Counted from the first letter of the stretch, positions 1-7,013 are shown. The stretch is 11,134 nt of DNA from Alphaproteobacteria bacterium (GCA_030424705.1 JAUHWJ010000022.1:1-11134); one strand, 5' to 3'. Notes: a model not told the origin generated them from the letters alone. Numbers and translations: made by a program.

Positions 1-1
1 G

Positions 2-280
2 TGGTTCGCCGGCCTCGGGCTGGAGCGGCGGCGCTTCATCGGGGCCATGGGGGTCGCCATGTTTGCCTCCGGCCTGCTCGTCTCGGGCGCCTTCTGGGCC
101 TCCGGCATTCTCGACGGGCCGCGCGCCGCGATGAGCGCGGCCTGCGCGCTGCCGGCCTTCTTCGGGATGTGGATCGGGGAGCGCCTCGCGCGGCGACTGG
201 ATCAGGAGACGTTCCGGCGGATCATCCTCCTGATGCTCGCCGGGCTCGGGCTCCGGCATCTCTGGATTGTCCTCGCATGA
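2..280 (+). CDS. TauE/SafE-type sulfite exporter/permease, C-terminal part only
   Basis: This is the 3' end of a gene that begins left of the window; 92 residues plus the TGA are visible, in the frame starting at base 2. The visible part is hydrophobic, with about three membrane segments: GVAMFASGLLVSGAFWASG, a second around AMSAACALPAFFGMWIGERL, and a last at RRIILLMLAGLGLRHLWIVL. The pattern GMWIGERLARRLDQETFRRIILLMLAGLGL is split across two helices and resembles the end of TauE/SafE (DUF81) permeases, where a G-x-x-x-G-x-R loop precedes 'FRRxxLxxLLxxG'. Family members move sulfite, sulfoacetate or other small anions across the inner membrane; the substrate cannot be told here. An internal ATG at 47 is only a methionine within the longer reading frame. 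The stop overlaps the next gene's start (ATGA, 277-280), which suggests co-transcription. The family call rests on a short fragment. Confidence 0.72.
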   Translation, partial: WFAGLGLERRRFIGAMGVAMFASGLLVSGAFWASGILDGPRAAMSAACALPAFFGMWIGERLARRLDQETFRRIILLMLAGLGLRHLWIVLA

Positions 281-1476
281 GCCGGGGGATGAAGGCAGGC
301 GGGCTCGGCTTCATCGCGATTCTCGCGCTTCTCTCCTCGCTCGGACCGTTCTCCATCGACATGTATCTGCCCGCCATGCCGCAGATGGCGGGGGCGCTCT
401 CGGCTTCCCCCGCGGCGATGCAGATGACGATCACCGCCTATTTGATCGGGAACGCCGTCGGCCCGCTCTTCCTCTCGCCGCTTTCGGATTCCTGGGGGCG
501 GAAACGGGCGCAGACGCTCTTCCTCCTCGGCTACGCCGCCGCCTCGCTCGCTTGCGCGCTCGCGCCGAATGCGGAGGCGCTAATCGCCGCGCGGGTCGTG
601 CAGGCGGTCGCCGCCGGGGCCTCGACGGCGGCGGCGCGGGCGATGCTCTCCGACCTTTTCAGCGGCGACGCGCTGTCCCGCGCCACCTCGATCCTCATGA
701 CGATCTTCACCATCGGCCCTGTCGCCGCCCCGCTGATTGGCGCGGGTATGCTCGAGCTGACGGGCTGGCGTGGCATCTTCTGGCTGCTGGTCGGCGTCGG
801 CCTCGTTTCCCTCCTCCTCTTCCAGGTGCTCCCCGAGACGCTGTCGCCTGAGAGACGGCGGCCTTATGCGCCAGTCGCCGTGCTGACGGGCTATGTCGCG
901 ATGATGCGGAACCCGCGCGCGATCCGCTATTTCGCCTCCACCTTCGCTTTCGCTTTCGTGTTCTTCGCGATGCTGGCCTCCGCGCCCTTCATCTTCATCG
1001 AGCATTTCGGGATGAGCCCGACCGGCTTCGCCTGGCTCTTCGCCGCGATCTCGGGCGCGGCCTTCGCCGGCAATATCGTCAATGCCCGCTTCGTCTTCCG
1101 ATTCGGCTACGAGCGGATGCTGAAGGGTGCGACCTGGGCGCAGGCGGCGCTGGGGCTGGCGATGGCCGTCGTGGCGCTCACCGGGGCCGGCGGGCTCTGG
1201 GGCGTTTTTGCGGTGATGCTCTGGCTGATGGGCGTCTTCCATGTCAGCCTCGCCAATACGATGGCGGGGTTGATGAGTGTGGCCGGGGACCGTGCGGGGG
1301 CGGCCGGCGCTGCGCTGATCTTCTGGCGCTTCATCGGCGGGGCTGCGGGCTCACTCGCCGTCGGAGCCTTCGGGACGAGCGCGCCCTGGCCCTTCGCCGT
1401 CTCGATCCTCATCGGCGCGGCGGGCGCGCTACTCGCGCTCAGGGTAGGACGGGAAGCCGCGCCAGCCGCTCGGTGA
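277..1476 (+). CDS. Bcr/CflA-family MFS multidrug efflux transporter
   Basis: A 399-residue inner-membrane transporter with about 12 hydrophobic segments, the usual length for the DHA1 drug:H+ antiporters of the Bcr/CflA type (chloramphenicol, bicyclomycin and similar exports are known for the family; the real substrate is unknown). Diagnostic motifs are SIDMYLPAMP in helix 1 (residues 26-35), the motif A loop SPLSDSWGRKR (67-77), the helix 4 stretch ARVVQAVAAGAS (105-116) and a motif C-like GPVAAPLIGAGM (147-158). The start at 277 is chosen because it overlaps the upstream permease stop in ATGA, which points to translational coupling; a second ATG at 289 is possible. The open frame continues upstream to base 1, but that part is antisense-free shadow of the permease in another frame. 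The 3' end overlaps the convergent nucleoside hydrolase gene by 38 bases. Confidence 0.92.
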   Translation: MSRGMKAGGLGFIAILALLSSLGPFSIDMYLPAMPQMAGALSASPAAMQMTITAYLIGNAVGPLFLSPLSDSWGRKRAQTLFLLGYAAASLACALAPNAEALIAARVVQAVAAGASTAAARAMLSDLFSGDALSRATSILMTIFTIGPVAAPLIGAGMLELTGWRGIFWLLVGVGLVSLLLFQVLPETLSPERRRPYAPVAVLTGYVAMMRNPRAIRYFASTFAFAFVFFAMLASAPFIFIEHFGMSPTGFAWLFAAISGAAFAGNIVNARFVFRFGYERMLKGATWAQAALGLAMAVVALTGAGGLWGVFAVMLWLMGVFHVSLANTMAGLMSVAGDRAGAAGAALIFWRFIGGAAGSLAVGAFGTSAPWPFAVSILIGAAGALLALRVGREAAPAAR

Positions 1477-2380
1477 GGAGAGCGAAGAACCCGTCCGCGT
1501 CCACGCTCCGGATGAAGGTGGCGTTCGGCTCCCGCTTCGTGACCCGCCACCAGTCCACCACCGTGGCGCCGAGGGTGAGCTCGCTCTGCGTCTCTACCTC
1601 CACATTGATGAAGCGGCCGGAAAAGAGCTCCGGTTTCAGCAGATAGGCGATCACGCATGGGTCATGCAGCGGCGCGCCTTCGGAACCGTATTTCTCCTTG
1701 TCGAACCGCTCGAAGAAATGAGTGAGGCCGGCGACGGCGTCTCCCACCGCCGTCCCCATCCGCTCGAAGCCGGCGACATGGGCCGGAGTCGTCAGCGCCT
1801 GATGCGTGCAGTCGAGCGGAATCATGGTGATCTCCGCGCCGGATTTCAGAACGATCTCCGCCGCTTCCGGATCGACGTATATATTGAACTCGGCTGAAGG
1901 GGTGACGTTTCCCTGTTCGAAGTAGCCGCCGCCCATGAGGACAATTTCCTGAACCTTCTCAGCTACGTCTGGCGCCTTCCTTAGAGCGGTCGCGATGTTC
2001 GTCAGCGGGCCGAGCGGGCAGAGCGTGACAGCGCCGGGATGGGCGCGCACCGTGTCGACGATGAAGTCGACCGCGCCGGGCCAGAGCTTCATGGTCGGCT
2101 CAGGCAGGTCCGCCCCGTCCAGCCCGGTCTTGCCGTGCACGTTCTCCGCCGTCACGAGCGGGCGCGAGAGCGGCTCTTCCGCACCGGCATATACGTCGCA
2201 ATCGGCCCGCCCTGCCAGTTCGCAGATTTTCCGCGCATTGAGCGTCGTCAGCGGCAGCGGCACGTTTCCGGCGACGCAGGTGACGCCCAGCACCTCAAGC
2301 TCCGGCGAAGCGAAGGCGAGGAGGAGGGCTACTGCGTCGTCCTGCCCGGGGTCGGTGTCGATGATGATCTTCCGCGTCAC
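1439..2380 (-). CDS. Inosine-uridine-preferring nucleoside hydrolase (IunH/RihA-type)
   Basis: A 313-residue enzyme, normal length for the calcium-dependent nucleoside N-ribohydrolases that split purine or pyrimidine ribonucleosides into ribose and free base in salvage. The N-terminal signature DTDPGQDDA (residues 8-16) has the Asp8, Asp10, Asp14 and Asp15 pattern seen in the Crithidia enzyme, where these residues bind Ca2+ and activate water. Further hallmarks are GPLTN (124-128), LMGGGY (148-153), EFNIYVDPEA (164-173) and LHDP (238-241), whose His239-Asp240 matches the catalytic His and last Ca2+ ligand. The start is GTG at 2380, forming GTGA with the stop of the CoA-transferase beta gene; no in-frame ATG lies near, and the motif register fits. 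It is the last gene of a three-gene operon. Which nucleosides it prefers cannot be read from sequence. Confidence 0.93.
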   Translation of the reverse strand: MTRKIIIDTDPGQDDAVALLLAFASPELEVLGVTCVAGNVPLPLTTLNARKICELAGRADCDVYAGAEEPLSRPLVTAENVHGKTGLDGADLPEPTMKLWPGAVDFIVDTVRAHPGAVTLCPLGPLTNIATALRKAPDVAEKVQEIVLMGGGYFEQGNVTPSAEFNIYVDPEAAEIVLKSGAEITMIPLDCTHQALTTPAHVAGFERMGTAVGDAVAGLTHFFERFDKEKYGSEGAPLHDPCVIAYLLKPELFSGRFINVEVETQSELTLGATVVDWWRVTKREPNATFIRSVDADGFFALLTERLARLPVLP

Positions 2381-3105
2381 GCGGCGATCCCGAACACGTC
2401 CCGCGCGAAGCGTGGATAGGGGTTCGCGAGGTCACGCGCGATCTCGCCCCGAATAAGTGCAAGGTCTTCAGCGCCCGGCGTCACCGTCTCCGGCACATGA
2501 TCTGGAAGATCAAAGGCGAAGCCTGTCTGGTCCCGCACCTCCTCCGCCGTGACGCCCGGATGGACGGAGGCGAGGCGGAAGCGGCCCTTTCCGCGGTCGA
2601 AAATCATGACGCAGAGATTGGTGACCAGAGCATGAGGCCCGCCGGGTCGGTGCACACCCGGCTTCGAGACGCCGGGGGCGGAGATGAAATCAACCCGCTC
2701 CGGGAAGACGCGGCGGGAATGCTCCAGCCGGAAGAGGATCACCTTGGGCACGAGGAAATAGAGATAGGCCGAGCCGAAGGCGCCGGACCAGCGGACATCC
2801 ATCTGCGGATAGGCTCCGATCCCGTGCAGATTGATGTTCGCCTGCCCGTCAATCTGCCCGCCGGACAAGAAGAACGCGTCCACCCGCCCCTGCGCCGCCT
2901 GGTCGAAGAGCTCCACCCCGCCGTCGCAGCGATAGGCCGGAAGCTCCGAGCCGATGATGGAGACGCGCGCGCCTTCCCGCCGCGCAGTCAGCATCGCCGC
3001 CGCGCCAGGAATGGGGGAGAGCACGCCGCAGGCGATGTGGCCGGAGCCCGAAAGGAGCCCGGCGACAGCGTGGATCAGGCGCTCCTCGAGCTTCACGTCG
3101 CTCAT
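2377..3105 (-). CDS. Class I CoA-transferase, beta subunit (GctB/IpdB-like)
   Basis: A 242-residue protein of the glutaconate CoA-transferase beta family, which works as a heteromer with the alpha subunit encoded just upstream. Visible features: GVLSPIPGAAAMLTA (27-41), SIIGSELPAYR (49-59), FFLSGGQIDGQANINLHG and SAPGVSKPGVHRPGGPHALV, the last close to a conserved family stretch. Glu54 in GSEL sits at the position of the catalytic glutamate reported for Acidaminococcus GctB (Glu54), so a true acyl-CoA transfer through a glutamyl-CoA intermediate is plausible. The related IpdAB, of steroid ring breakdown, is a hydrolase rather than a transferase, so either chemistry is open. The start at 3105 overlaps the alpha stop (ATGA); the open frame extends 44 codons further upstream but that part lies inside the alpha gene. 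The acyl donor and acceptor are unknown. Confidence 0.87.
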   Translation of the reverse strand: MSDVKLEERLIHAVAGLLSGSGHIACGVLSPIPGAAAMLTARREGARVSIIGSELPAYRCDGGVELFDQAAQGRVDAFFLSGGQIDGQANINLHGIGAYPQMDVRWSGAFGSAYLYFLVPKVILFRLEHSRRVFPERVDFISAPGVSKPGVHRPGGPHALVTNLCVMIFDRGKGRFRLASVHPGVTAEEVRDQTGFAFDLPDHVPETVTPGAEDLALIRGEIARDLANPYPRFARDVFGIAA

Positions 3106-3920
3106 TCCGCCGCCCTCGGCGTCGACTCGAGCCCGCCGAGCCAGGCGGCGAAGCCTTCCGGCGTCTTCGCCGCGCGGGCATAGGATGCGATTTCCGCCTC
3201 GTCGAGCGGATAGAGCCCTGGAGCCGCAGTCGGCCAAGCCCCCCGCGGCGCCTCCGCCAGCGCGGCGACATAGAGCGAGGCGATGAGGTTGGGCGAGGCC
3301 GCCTCGTCCTCGCGGAGGTCGTGCTCCACGATCTCCTCCACTGTAACAAGGCTTTGCTTCGCCGCATGGGCGAGCGTCTTCAGCTCGTGCCGCGGCCCGA
3401 CCCAGACATTGCCGAACCGGTCCGCCTTCAGCGCGTGGATCAGCGCGAAGTCGGGGCGGATCGGGGGGAGGATCACCACCGGGTCGCCGGGGGCGAAGGG
3501 GTTGTCGATCACCTTCCAGTCCGGCCGGTTGGCGAGAAGGTCGGAGCCGATGATCCCGCGGATCGGGACGAAGGGCTGCCCCTTCTCCCCCGCCTGAAGC
3601 GCTGCGTAGACGGCGGGGCAGGTCGCGTCACGCACCTCCACCGCGCCGGTCTTCACCGCCTCGACAAAGCGGGGCGCGACGCCGAACTCGCCGAGCGTGA
3701 CGCCCGATGTCTCCACAACTCTCACGCACCCCGCGCCGATCATCATGTCGGCGACCATCGAGGCGGTCGGGATCGTGACGAGATGGAGATCGCGTGCGCC
3801 CCGCCGGATCAACGCCCGGGCGAGCGCGATGGGCGAGAGCGGCTCCTTGGCTAAGCCGACGCTCGCCCCGTCCGGGACCAGCGCGGCGAGATCGTCGGGC
3901 GTGGAGAGAAATCGGGTCAT
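3102..3920 (-). CDS. Class I CoA-transferase, alpha subunit (GctA/IpdA-like)
   Basis: A 272-residue protein, first gene of a minus-strand operon with the beta subunit and a nucleoside hydrolase. It has the alpha-subunit hallmarks FVPIRGIIGSDL (117-128) and RPDFALIHALKADRFGNVWV (155-174), plus GEFGVAPRFVEAV (78-90), all typical of the GctA/IpdA group that binds the CoA thioester together with beta. The N-terminal part is ASVGLAKEPLSPIALARALI; the usual Gly-rich 'GGF' start of this family is not obvious here. The start ATG at 3920 is chosen because AAGGAGG lies at 3932-3926, five bases away, and because the additional upstream codons (to 4022) would run into the divergent WS/DGAT start. The alpha/beta pairing is firm; the substrate is not known. 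Members act on glutaconate, 3-oxoacids or steroid-derived acyl-CoAs. Confidence 0.87.
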   Translation of the reverse strand: MTRFLSTPDDLAALVPDGASVGLAKEPLSPIALARALIRRGARDLHLVTIPTASMVADMMIGAGCVRVVETSGVTLGEFGVAPRFVEAVKTGAVEVRDATCPAVYAALQAGEKGQPFVPIRGIIGSDLLANRPDWKVIDNPFAPGDPVVILPPIRPDFALIHALKADRFGNVWVGPRHELKTLAHAAKQSLVTVEEIVEHDLREDEAASPNLIASLYVAALAEAPRGAWPTAAPGLYPLDEAEIASYARAAKTPEGFAAWLGGLESTPRAAE

Positions 3921-3925
3921 GGCGG

Positions 3926-3932
3926 CCTCCTT
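3926..3932 (-). promoter_or_regulatory. Ribosome binding site of the CoA-transferase operon
   Basis: The minus strand reads AAGGAGG, a full Shine-Dalgarno core, five bases before the ATG at 3920. It fixes the alpha-subunit start and argues against the longer frame that begins at 4022. Confidence 0.75.
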
Positions 3933-4000
3933 GCGCCGATCCTGAACCCCCACGCGGCGTTTGCCAAGGCGGGGCGGATGCCCCATGCTCGCGAAAAACA

Positions 4001-4008
4001 GGGAGGGG
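4001..4008 (+). promoter_or_regulatory. Ribosome binding site of the WS/DGAT gene
   Basis: GGGAGGGG lies 6 bases before the ATG at 4015 and 12 before a second ATG at 4021, favouring 4015. A TTGCCA at 3961-3966 is a fair -35, but no good -10 follows at 17 bases (CATGCT), so I do not call a promoter in the 94-base divergent gap. Confidence 0.6.
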
Positions 4009-4014
4009 CCGCAA

Positions 4015-5718
4015 ATGGCCATGAAGCAGCTTTCGGGGATCGACGCCTCCTTTCTCTATATGGAGACGCCCGAGACACCGATGCATGTCGCCGGGCTGAC
4101 GCTCTACGACCTGCCGCCCGGCTTCACCGGCTCTTTCCATGAGCACTTCAAGCGTTTCTTCGCCGGGCGGGTGCACCTCATCCCGATCTTCGGGAAGAAG
4201 CTGGCGAAGAGTGTTTTCGAAATGGACCATCCCGGCTGGGTCGACGCCGAGCCCGATCTCGACTGGCACATCGAGGGCCGCAGGCTGCCAGCGCCCGGAA
4301 CGCGACGCCAGCTTGAGGAACTTGTCGGCGCGCTCCACGAGGAGCGGCTGGACCGGACCCGGCCGCTCTGGCGCTTCACGGTGATCGAGGGGCTCGAATC
4401 GGGGCAGGTCGCGCTCTATTCGAAGGTCCACCATGCCGCCATCGACGGCGGAGCGGGCATGGTCATCACCCAGGCGCTCTACGATCTCACGCCGGTTCCG
4501 CGCGAAGTGCCGCCGCCGGAGCCTAAGGCGCCGGACCGTGTCCCGACCATTCCGGAACGCGCCGTTCTGGGCCTGCACGACATTGCCTCCAACCTCCTCC
4601 GTCAGCAATTGCGTCTGTTCGAGGCGGCGCCGAAGGCGGCGGGCCAGATCGCGGACCTGCTCGCGCCGGCGCTCAAGAGCGGCTTCTCGCTGCCGCAGCT
4701 CATTGCGCCGAAGACGCCCTTCAACGGGACGATCGGCGCCGCCCGCTCTTATGTTGCGCGCTCCGTTCCGCTCTCCGAGGCGAAGGCGGTGGCGAAGGCG
4801 ACGGGGACGACGATCAACGACGTGGTGATGGCGATCTCCTCCGGAGCGCTGCGGGCCTATCTCAATCGCCGCCGCGCGCTGCCGGACGCCGCGCTGGTCG
4901 CGTTCGTGCCGATCTCCCTGCGTGAGGCGGGGAACAAGGACCTCAACAATCAGGTCTTCGGCATGAATTGCCCGCTCGCGACGAACTACGGCGACCCGAT
5001 GAAGCGGCTGCAGATCATCAACCGGGATTCTCGCTCCTCCAAGACCGTGGCGGGCGGCCTGAAGGAGCTGTCGCCGCGGGACTACACGGTTCTCGGCGCG
5101 CCGATGCTCTTACCGGGCCTCATGCAACTCTATGGCGCCACGCGGCTCGCGGATATAGCGCCGAATCCGGTCAACGTCGTGATTTCGAACAATGCCGGCC
5201 CGCCCGTGCCCCTCTATTGCGCCGGCGCGAAGGTGACGGCGCTCTATCCGGTCTCGATCCCGGTGCATGGCGTCGGCGTGAACATCACTGTGCAAAGCTA
5301 TATGGACGCCCTCGATTTCGGCATCACTGCCGATGCCGCCTCCGTACCGGATATCGAACGGATGGGGGAGGATCTCGTCGCCGCCCATGTGGAACTGAGG
5401 GACGCTGCGCTCGGCAAGCGGGCGCCGGCGCCGGCGAGGGAGAAACCTGCGCTGCGCGTGGTCGCGGAAGCGACTCCGGCGCCGAAGGCCGCACCGAAGG
5501 CGCCGGCGAGGAAGCCGCGTACGAAGCCTCCCGCGAAGCCGGACGACGCGGCCGCGAAGCCGGCGTCGAAATCGGCCCCAAGGACGCGCTCGGAAAAGCC
5601 GACCGGGAAGCCGCGCGCGAAGCCGGGCGATACGGCCGCCAAACCGGCTTCGCAAACCGCTGCGAAGAGGCCGGCGAGCCCTCGCGCCCGCAAGCCAAAG
5701 CCGCCCGCGGCGGAATGA
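4015..5718 (+). CDS. Wax ester synthase/diacylglycerol acyltransferase (WS/DGAT) with basic C-terminal tail
   Basis: A 567-residue acyltransferase that joins acyl-CoA to a long-chain alcohol or diacylglycerol, giving wax ester or triacylglycerol for storage at the inner face of the membrane and on lipid inclusions. The catalytic motif HHAAIDG is at residues 139-145 (HHxxxDG). RPLW (116-119), NDVVMA (268-273) and SNNAGP (391-396) match other conserved blocks, and the start LSGIDASFLYMETPETPMHV is typical of the family. The core ends near residue 465, the family's normal length. About 102 residues follow (466-567), rich in Lys, Pro and Ala with about 27 Lys/Arg against 7 Asp/Glu by hand count, including two imperfect copies of a KPxDxAAKPAS unit (bases about 5515-5577 and 5611-5661). 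This resembles histone H1-like or PhaF-like tails. The gene is divergent from the CoA-transferase operon and is followed after 100 bases by a hydrolase. Whether it makes wax esters, triacylglycerol or both cannot be told. Confidence 0.93.
   Translation: MAMKQLSGIDASFLYMETPETPMHVAGLTLYDLPPGFTGSFHEHFKRFFAGRVHLIPIFGKKLAKSVFEMDHPGWVDAEPDLDWHIEGRRLPAPGTRRQLEELVGALHEERLDRTRPLWRFTVIEGLESGQVALYSKVHHAAIDGGAGMVITQALYDLTPVPREVPPPEPKAPDRVPTIPERAVLGLHDIASNLLRQQLRLFEAAPKAAGQIADLLAPALKSGFSLPQLIAPKTPFNGTIGAARSYVARSVPLSEAKAVAKATGTTINDVVMAISSGALRAYLNRRRALPDAALVAFVPISLREAGNKDLNNQVFGMNCPLATNYGDPMKRLQIINRDSRSSKTVAGGLKELSPRDYTVLGAPMLLPGLMQLYGATRLADIAPNPVNVVISNNAGPPVPLYCAGAKVTALYPVSIPVHGVGVNITVQSYMDALDFGITADAASVPDIERMGEDLVAAHVELRDAALGKRAPAPAREKPALRVVAEATPAPKAAPKAPARKPRTKPPAKPDDAAAKPASKSAPRTRSEKPTGKPRAKPGDTAAKPASQTAAKRPASPRARKPKPPAAE
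5410..5715 (+). repeat. Low-complexity Lys/Pro/Ala-rich coding segment with imperfect internal repeats
   Basis: This is the part of the WS/DGAT gene that encodes its tail (residues 466-567). Two related units, with the peptide cores KPDDAAAKPAS and KPGDTAAKPAS, begin about 96 bases apart. They have drifted at synonymous positions, so they are old, not a recent slip. The smaller KPxxK-like steps between them give an unfolded, strongly basic chain. Confidence 0.7.
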
Positions 5719-5728
5719 CGTTGCGTCA
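5716..5728. promoter_or_regulatory. Perfect 5+5 inverted repeat TGACG-TTG-CGTCA at the WS/DGAT stop
   Basis: The stop codon TGA forms the left end of TGACG, and CGTCA follows after a 3-base spacer. It lies 23 bases before the candidate -35 of the downstream hydrolase, a fitting place for a regulator. No particular regulator is recognised, and a 10-base inverted repeat can arise by chance. Confidence 0.25.
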
Positions 5729-5751
5729 GTCCTCCGCGAAGAAGTGGCGTT

Positions 5752-5781
5752 TTGTCACGCTCACGCCTACCTTTTTGTAAA
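5752..5781 (+). promoter_or_regulatory. Possible sigma70-type promoter of the alpha/beta hydrolase
   Basis: TTGTCA (5752-5757, 5 of 6 matches to TTGACA) and TGTAAA (5776-5781, 4 of 6 matches to TATAAT) are separated by 18 bases. Transcription would begin near 5788, leaving a leader of about 30 bases. The hydrolase may equally be read through from the WS/DGAT gene. Confidence 0.35.
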
Positions 5782-5818
5782 GCCGGATTGACACCGGCGC
5801 GAAAGAAGGGGCCGCCGC

Positions 5819-6586
5819 ATGTCTGAATCCGCCGCCGCGCCGAGCCGGGCGCTGCTCCTGATGGAGCTCCGGGCGATCCCGGAACTGTTCGGCTTCACCC
5901 TCTCCTGGCCGACGCTCGCTACGATCTCCCCGCGTGGGGAGGGGCAGCCGGTGATGGTCCTCCCCGGCCTCGTGACGTCGGACCGCGCAACGGCGCCGCT
6001 CCGCTCCCTCCTCTCGACCCTCGGCTATCCGACGAAGGGATGGGATCTCGGGCGCAATTACGGCCCGCTTCCGGGCGTAGAGGATGGCATGAAGGCCCGG
6101 CTCGCCGCGCTCGCAGAGGCGCATGGCCGCAAGGTCAGCCTGATCGGGTGGAGCCTCGGCGGCATCTATGCGCGTCAACTCGCGAAGATGATGCCGGACC
6201 ATGTGCGCCAGGTCATCACCCTCGGCTCCCCGTTCAACGGCGACCCGCGGGCGACCAATGCTTGGCGCGTCTACCAGTTCACCTCCGGCCACAAGGTGGA
6301 CGACCGTGACGCGCATATGGGCGGCGCGATTTCCGCCCCGCCGCCGGTGCCGACAACGGCGATCTACAGCCGGACGGACGGAGTCTGCAACTGGCGCAGC
6401 TGCATTGAGGCGGCCTCCGACATCGCCGAGAACATTGAGGTCAAGTCGAGCCATTGCGGCCTAGGCCATGACCCTGCCGCCGCCTACGCCATGGCGGACC
6501 GTCTGGCGCAGAAGGAGGGCGAATGGTCCCCGTTCGACCGCGGCGGGCTCAGGGCCTTTGTCTATCCGAAGCCGGCGAGCGCCTGA
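5819..6586 (+). CDS. Alpha/beta hydrolase, lipase/esterase-like
   Basis: A 255-residue alpha/beta-hydrolase-fold protein. The nucleophile elbow is GWSLGG (110-115) with Ser112; the acid is likely Asp187 in YSRTDGVC, and the base His212 in SSHCGLGHDP, giving a complete Ser-Asp-His triad in the expected order. An oxyanion-hole-type strand VMVLPGL (45-51) precedes it, and LGSPFNGDP (135-143) follows the elbow, as in lipases that act on esters. There is no obvious signal peptide, so it is probably cytoplasmic. AAGGGG at 5806-5811 sits 7 bases before the ATG at 5819, which decides the start. It lies downstream of the WS/DGAT gene on the same strand, so breakdown or remodelling of the stored lipid is a reasonable guess; thioesterase activity is another option. 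The gene converges on the phasin-like gene with only 4 bases between. Confidence 0.85.
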   Translation: MSESAAAPSRALLLMELRAIPELFGFTLSWPTLATISPRGEGQPVMVLPGLVTSDRATAPLRSLLSTLGYPTKGWDLGRNYGPLPGVEDGMKARLAALAEAHGRKVSLIGWSLGGIYARQLAKMMPDHVRQVITLGSPFNGDPRATNAWRVYQFTSGHKVDDRDAHMGGAISAPPPVPTTAIYSRTDGVCNWRSCIEAASDIAENIEVKSSHCGLGHDPAAAYAMADRLAQKEGEWSPFDRGGLRAFVYPKPASA

Positions 6587-6590
6587 AACT

Positions 6591-7013
6591 TCAACCCTTC
6601 TTGCCCTGTAGCTCCGAAAGCGCGGCCTCGACGCGCGTCTTCAGCACGTCGAGGCTGTCCGTCCCGCTTTCGCGCATGATCTCGCCCATCGCGGTGGCGT
6701 TCTTTACTGTTGTCTCGAAGCTCTTGCGGGCGAACTCGGCCTGGCGGGACATTAGATTCGCGGGGTCCACCCCACCCTTCGTCGCCTCCTGAACCATCTC
6801 GGAAATTTCCGCCAGCGCCTCTTCGAGCGCCGCGCGCTGACGGTCCATCATCGACTGCGCGCCGCGGGACTGGATCGCCGCCGCCTCCTGCAGGGCCTGC
6901 AGGTTCTTCCGGTGATGGTCCAGAATGTTCCCGATCTCGGGCTTGGGCAGGTTCATGTCCTGCCCGAACTTCGTGAACAGGTCGAGAAAGGGGTTCTTCA
7001 TCTGGTCGGCCAT
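6591..7013 (-). CDS. Phasin-like granule-associated protein (small)
   Basis: A 140-residue, largely helical, charged protein with no membrane segment or signal peptide. The opening FLDLFTKFGQDMNLPKPEIG (9-28), the DHHRKNLQALQEAAAIQSRG stretch (32-51) and the long amphipathic helices that follow are typical of phasin-family (PF09361-like) proteins, which coat polyhydroxyalkanoate or lipid inclusions and control their size. The length fits (about 110-190 residues). The start at 7013 is chosen from AAGGAG at 7028-7023; an upstream in-frame extension to 7070 has no such site. It is the second gene after the DUF445 gene (63-base gap), and a separate phasin is encoded on the other side of the intergenic region. 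Phasins vary in sequence, so the call rests on composition, motif-like pieces and context. Confidence 0.75.
   Translation of the reverse strand: MADQMKNPFLDLFTKFGQDMNLPKPEIGNILDHHRKNLQALQEAAAIQSRGAQSMMDRQRAALEEALAEISEMVQEATKGGVDPANLMSRQAEFARKSFETTVKNATAMGEIMRESGTDSLDVLKTRVEAALSELQGKKG

Noticed and set aside
1..276. N-terminal extension of the MFS frame back to base 1.
   Set aside because: This stretch codes for the permease in another frame; its MFS-frame translation is Arg/Ala-rich and unlike a transporter, and the ATGA overlap explains the start.
3971..3984. GGGGC-GGAT-GCCCC hairpin in the gap between the CoA-transferase and WS/DGAT genes.
   Set aside because: Only 5 pairs, no T-run, and expected by chance at this GC content.
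5788..5793. TTGACA, a perfect -35 match before the alpha/beta hydrolase.
   Set aside because: A -10 at 17 bases would fall at 5811, on the ribosome binding site, leaving no leader. The TTGTCA/TGTAAA pair upstream is better placed.
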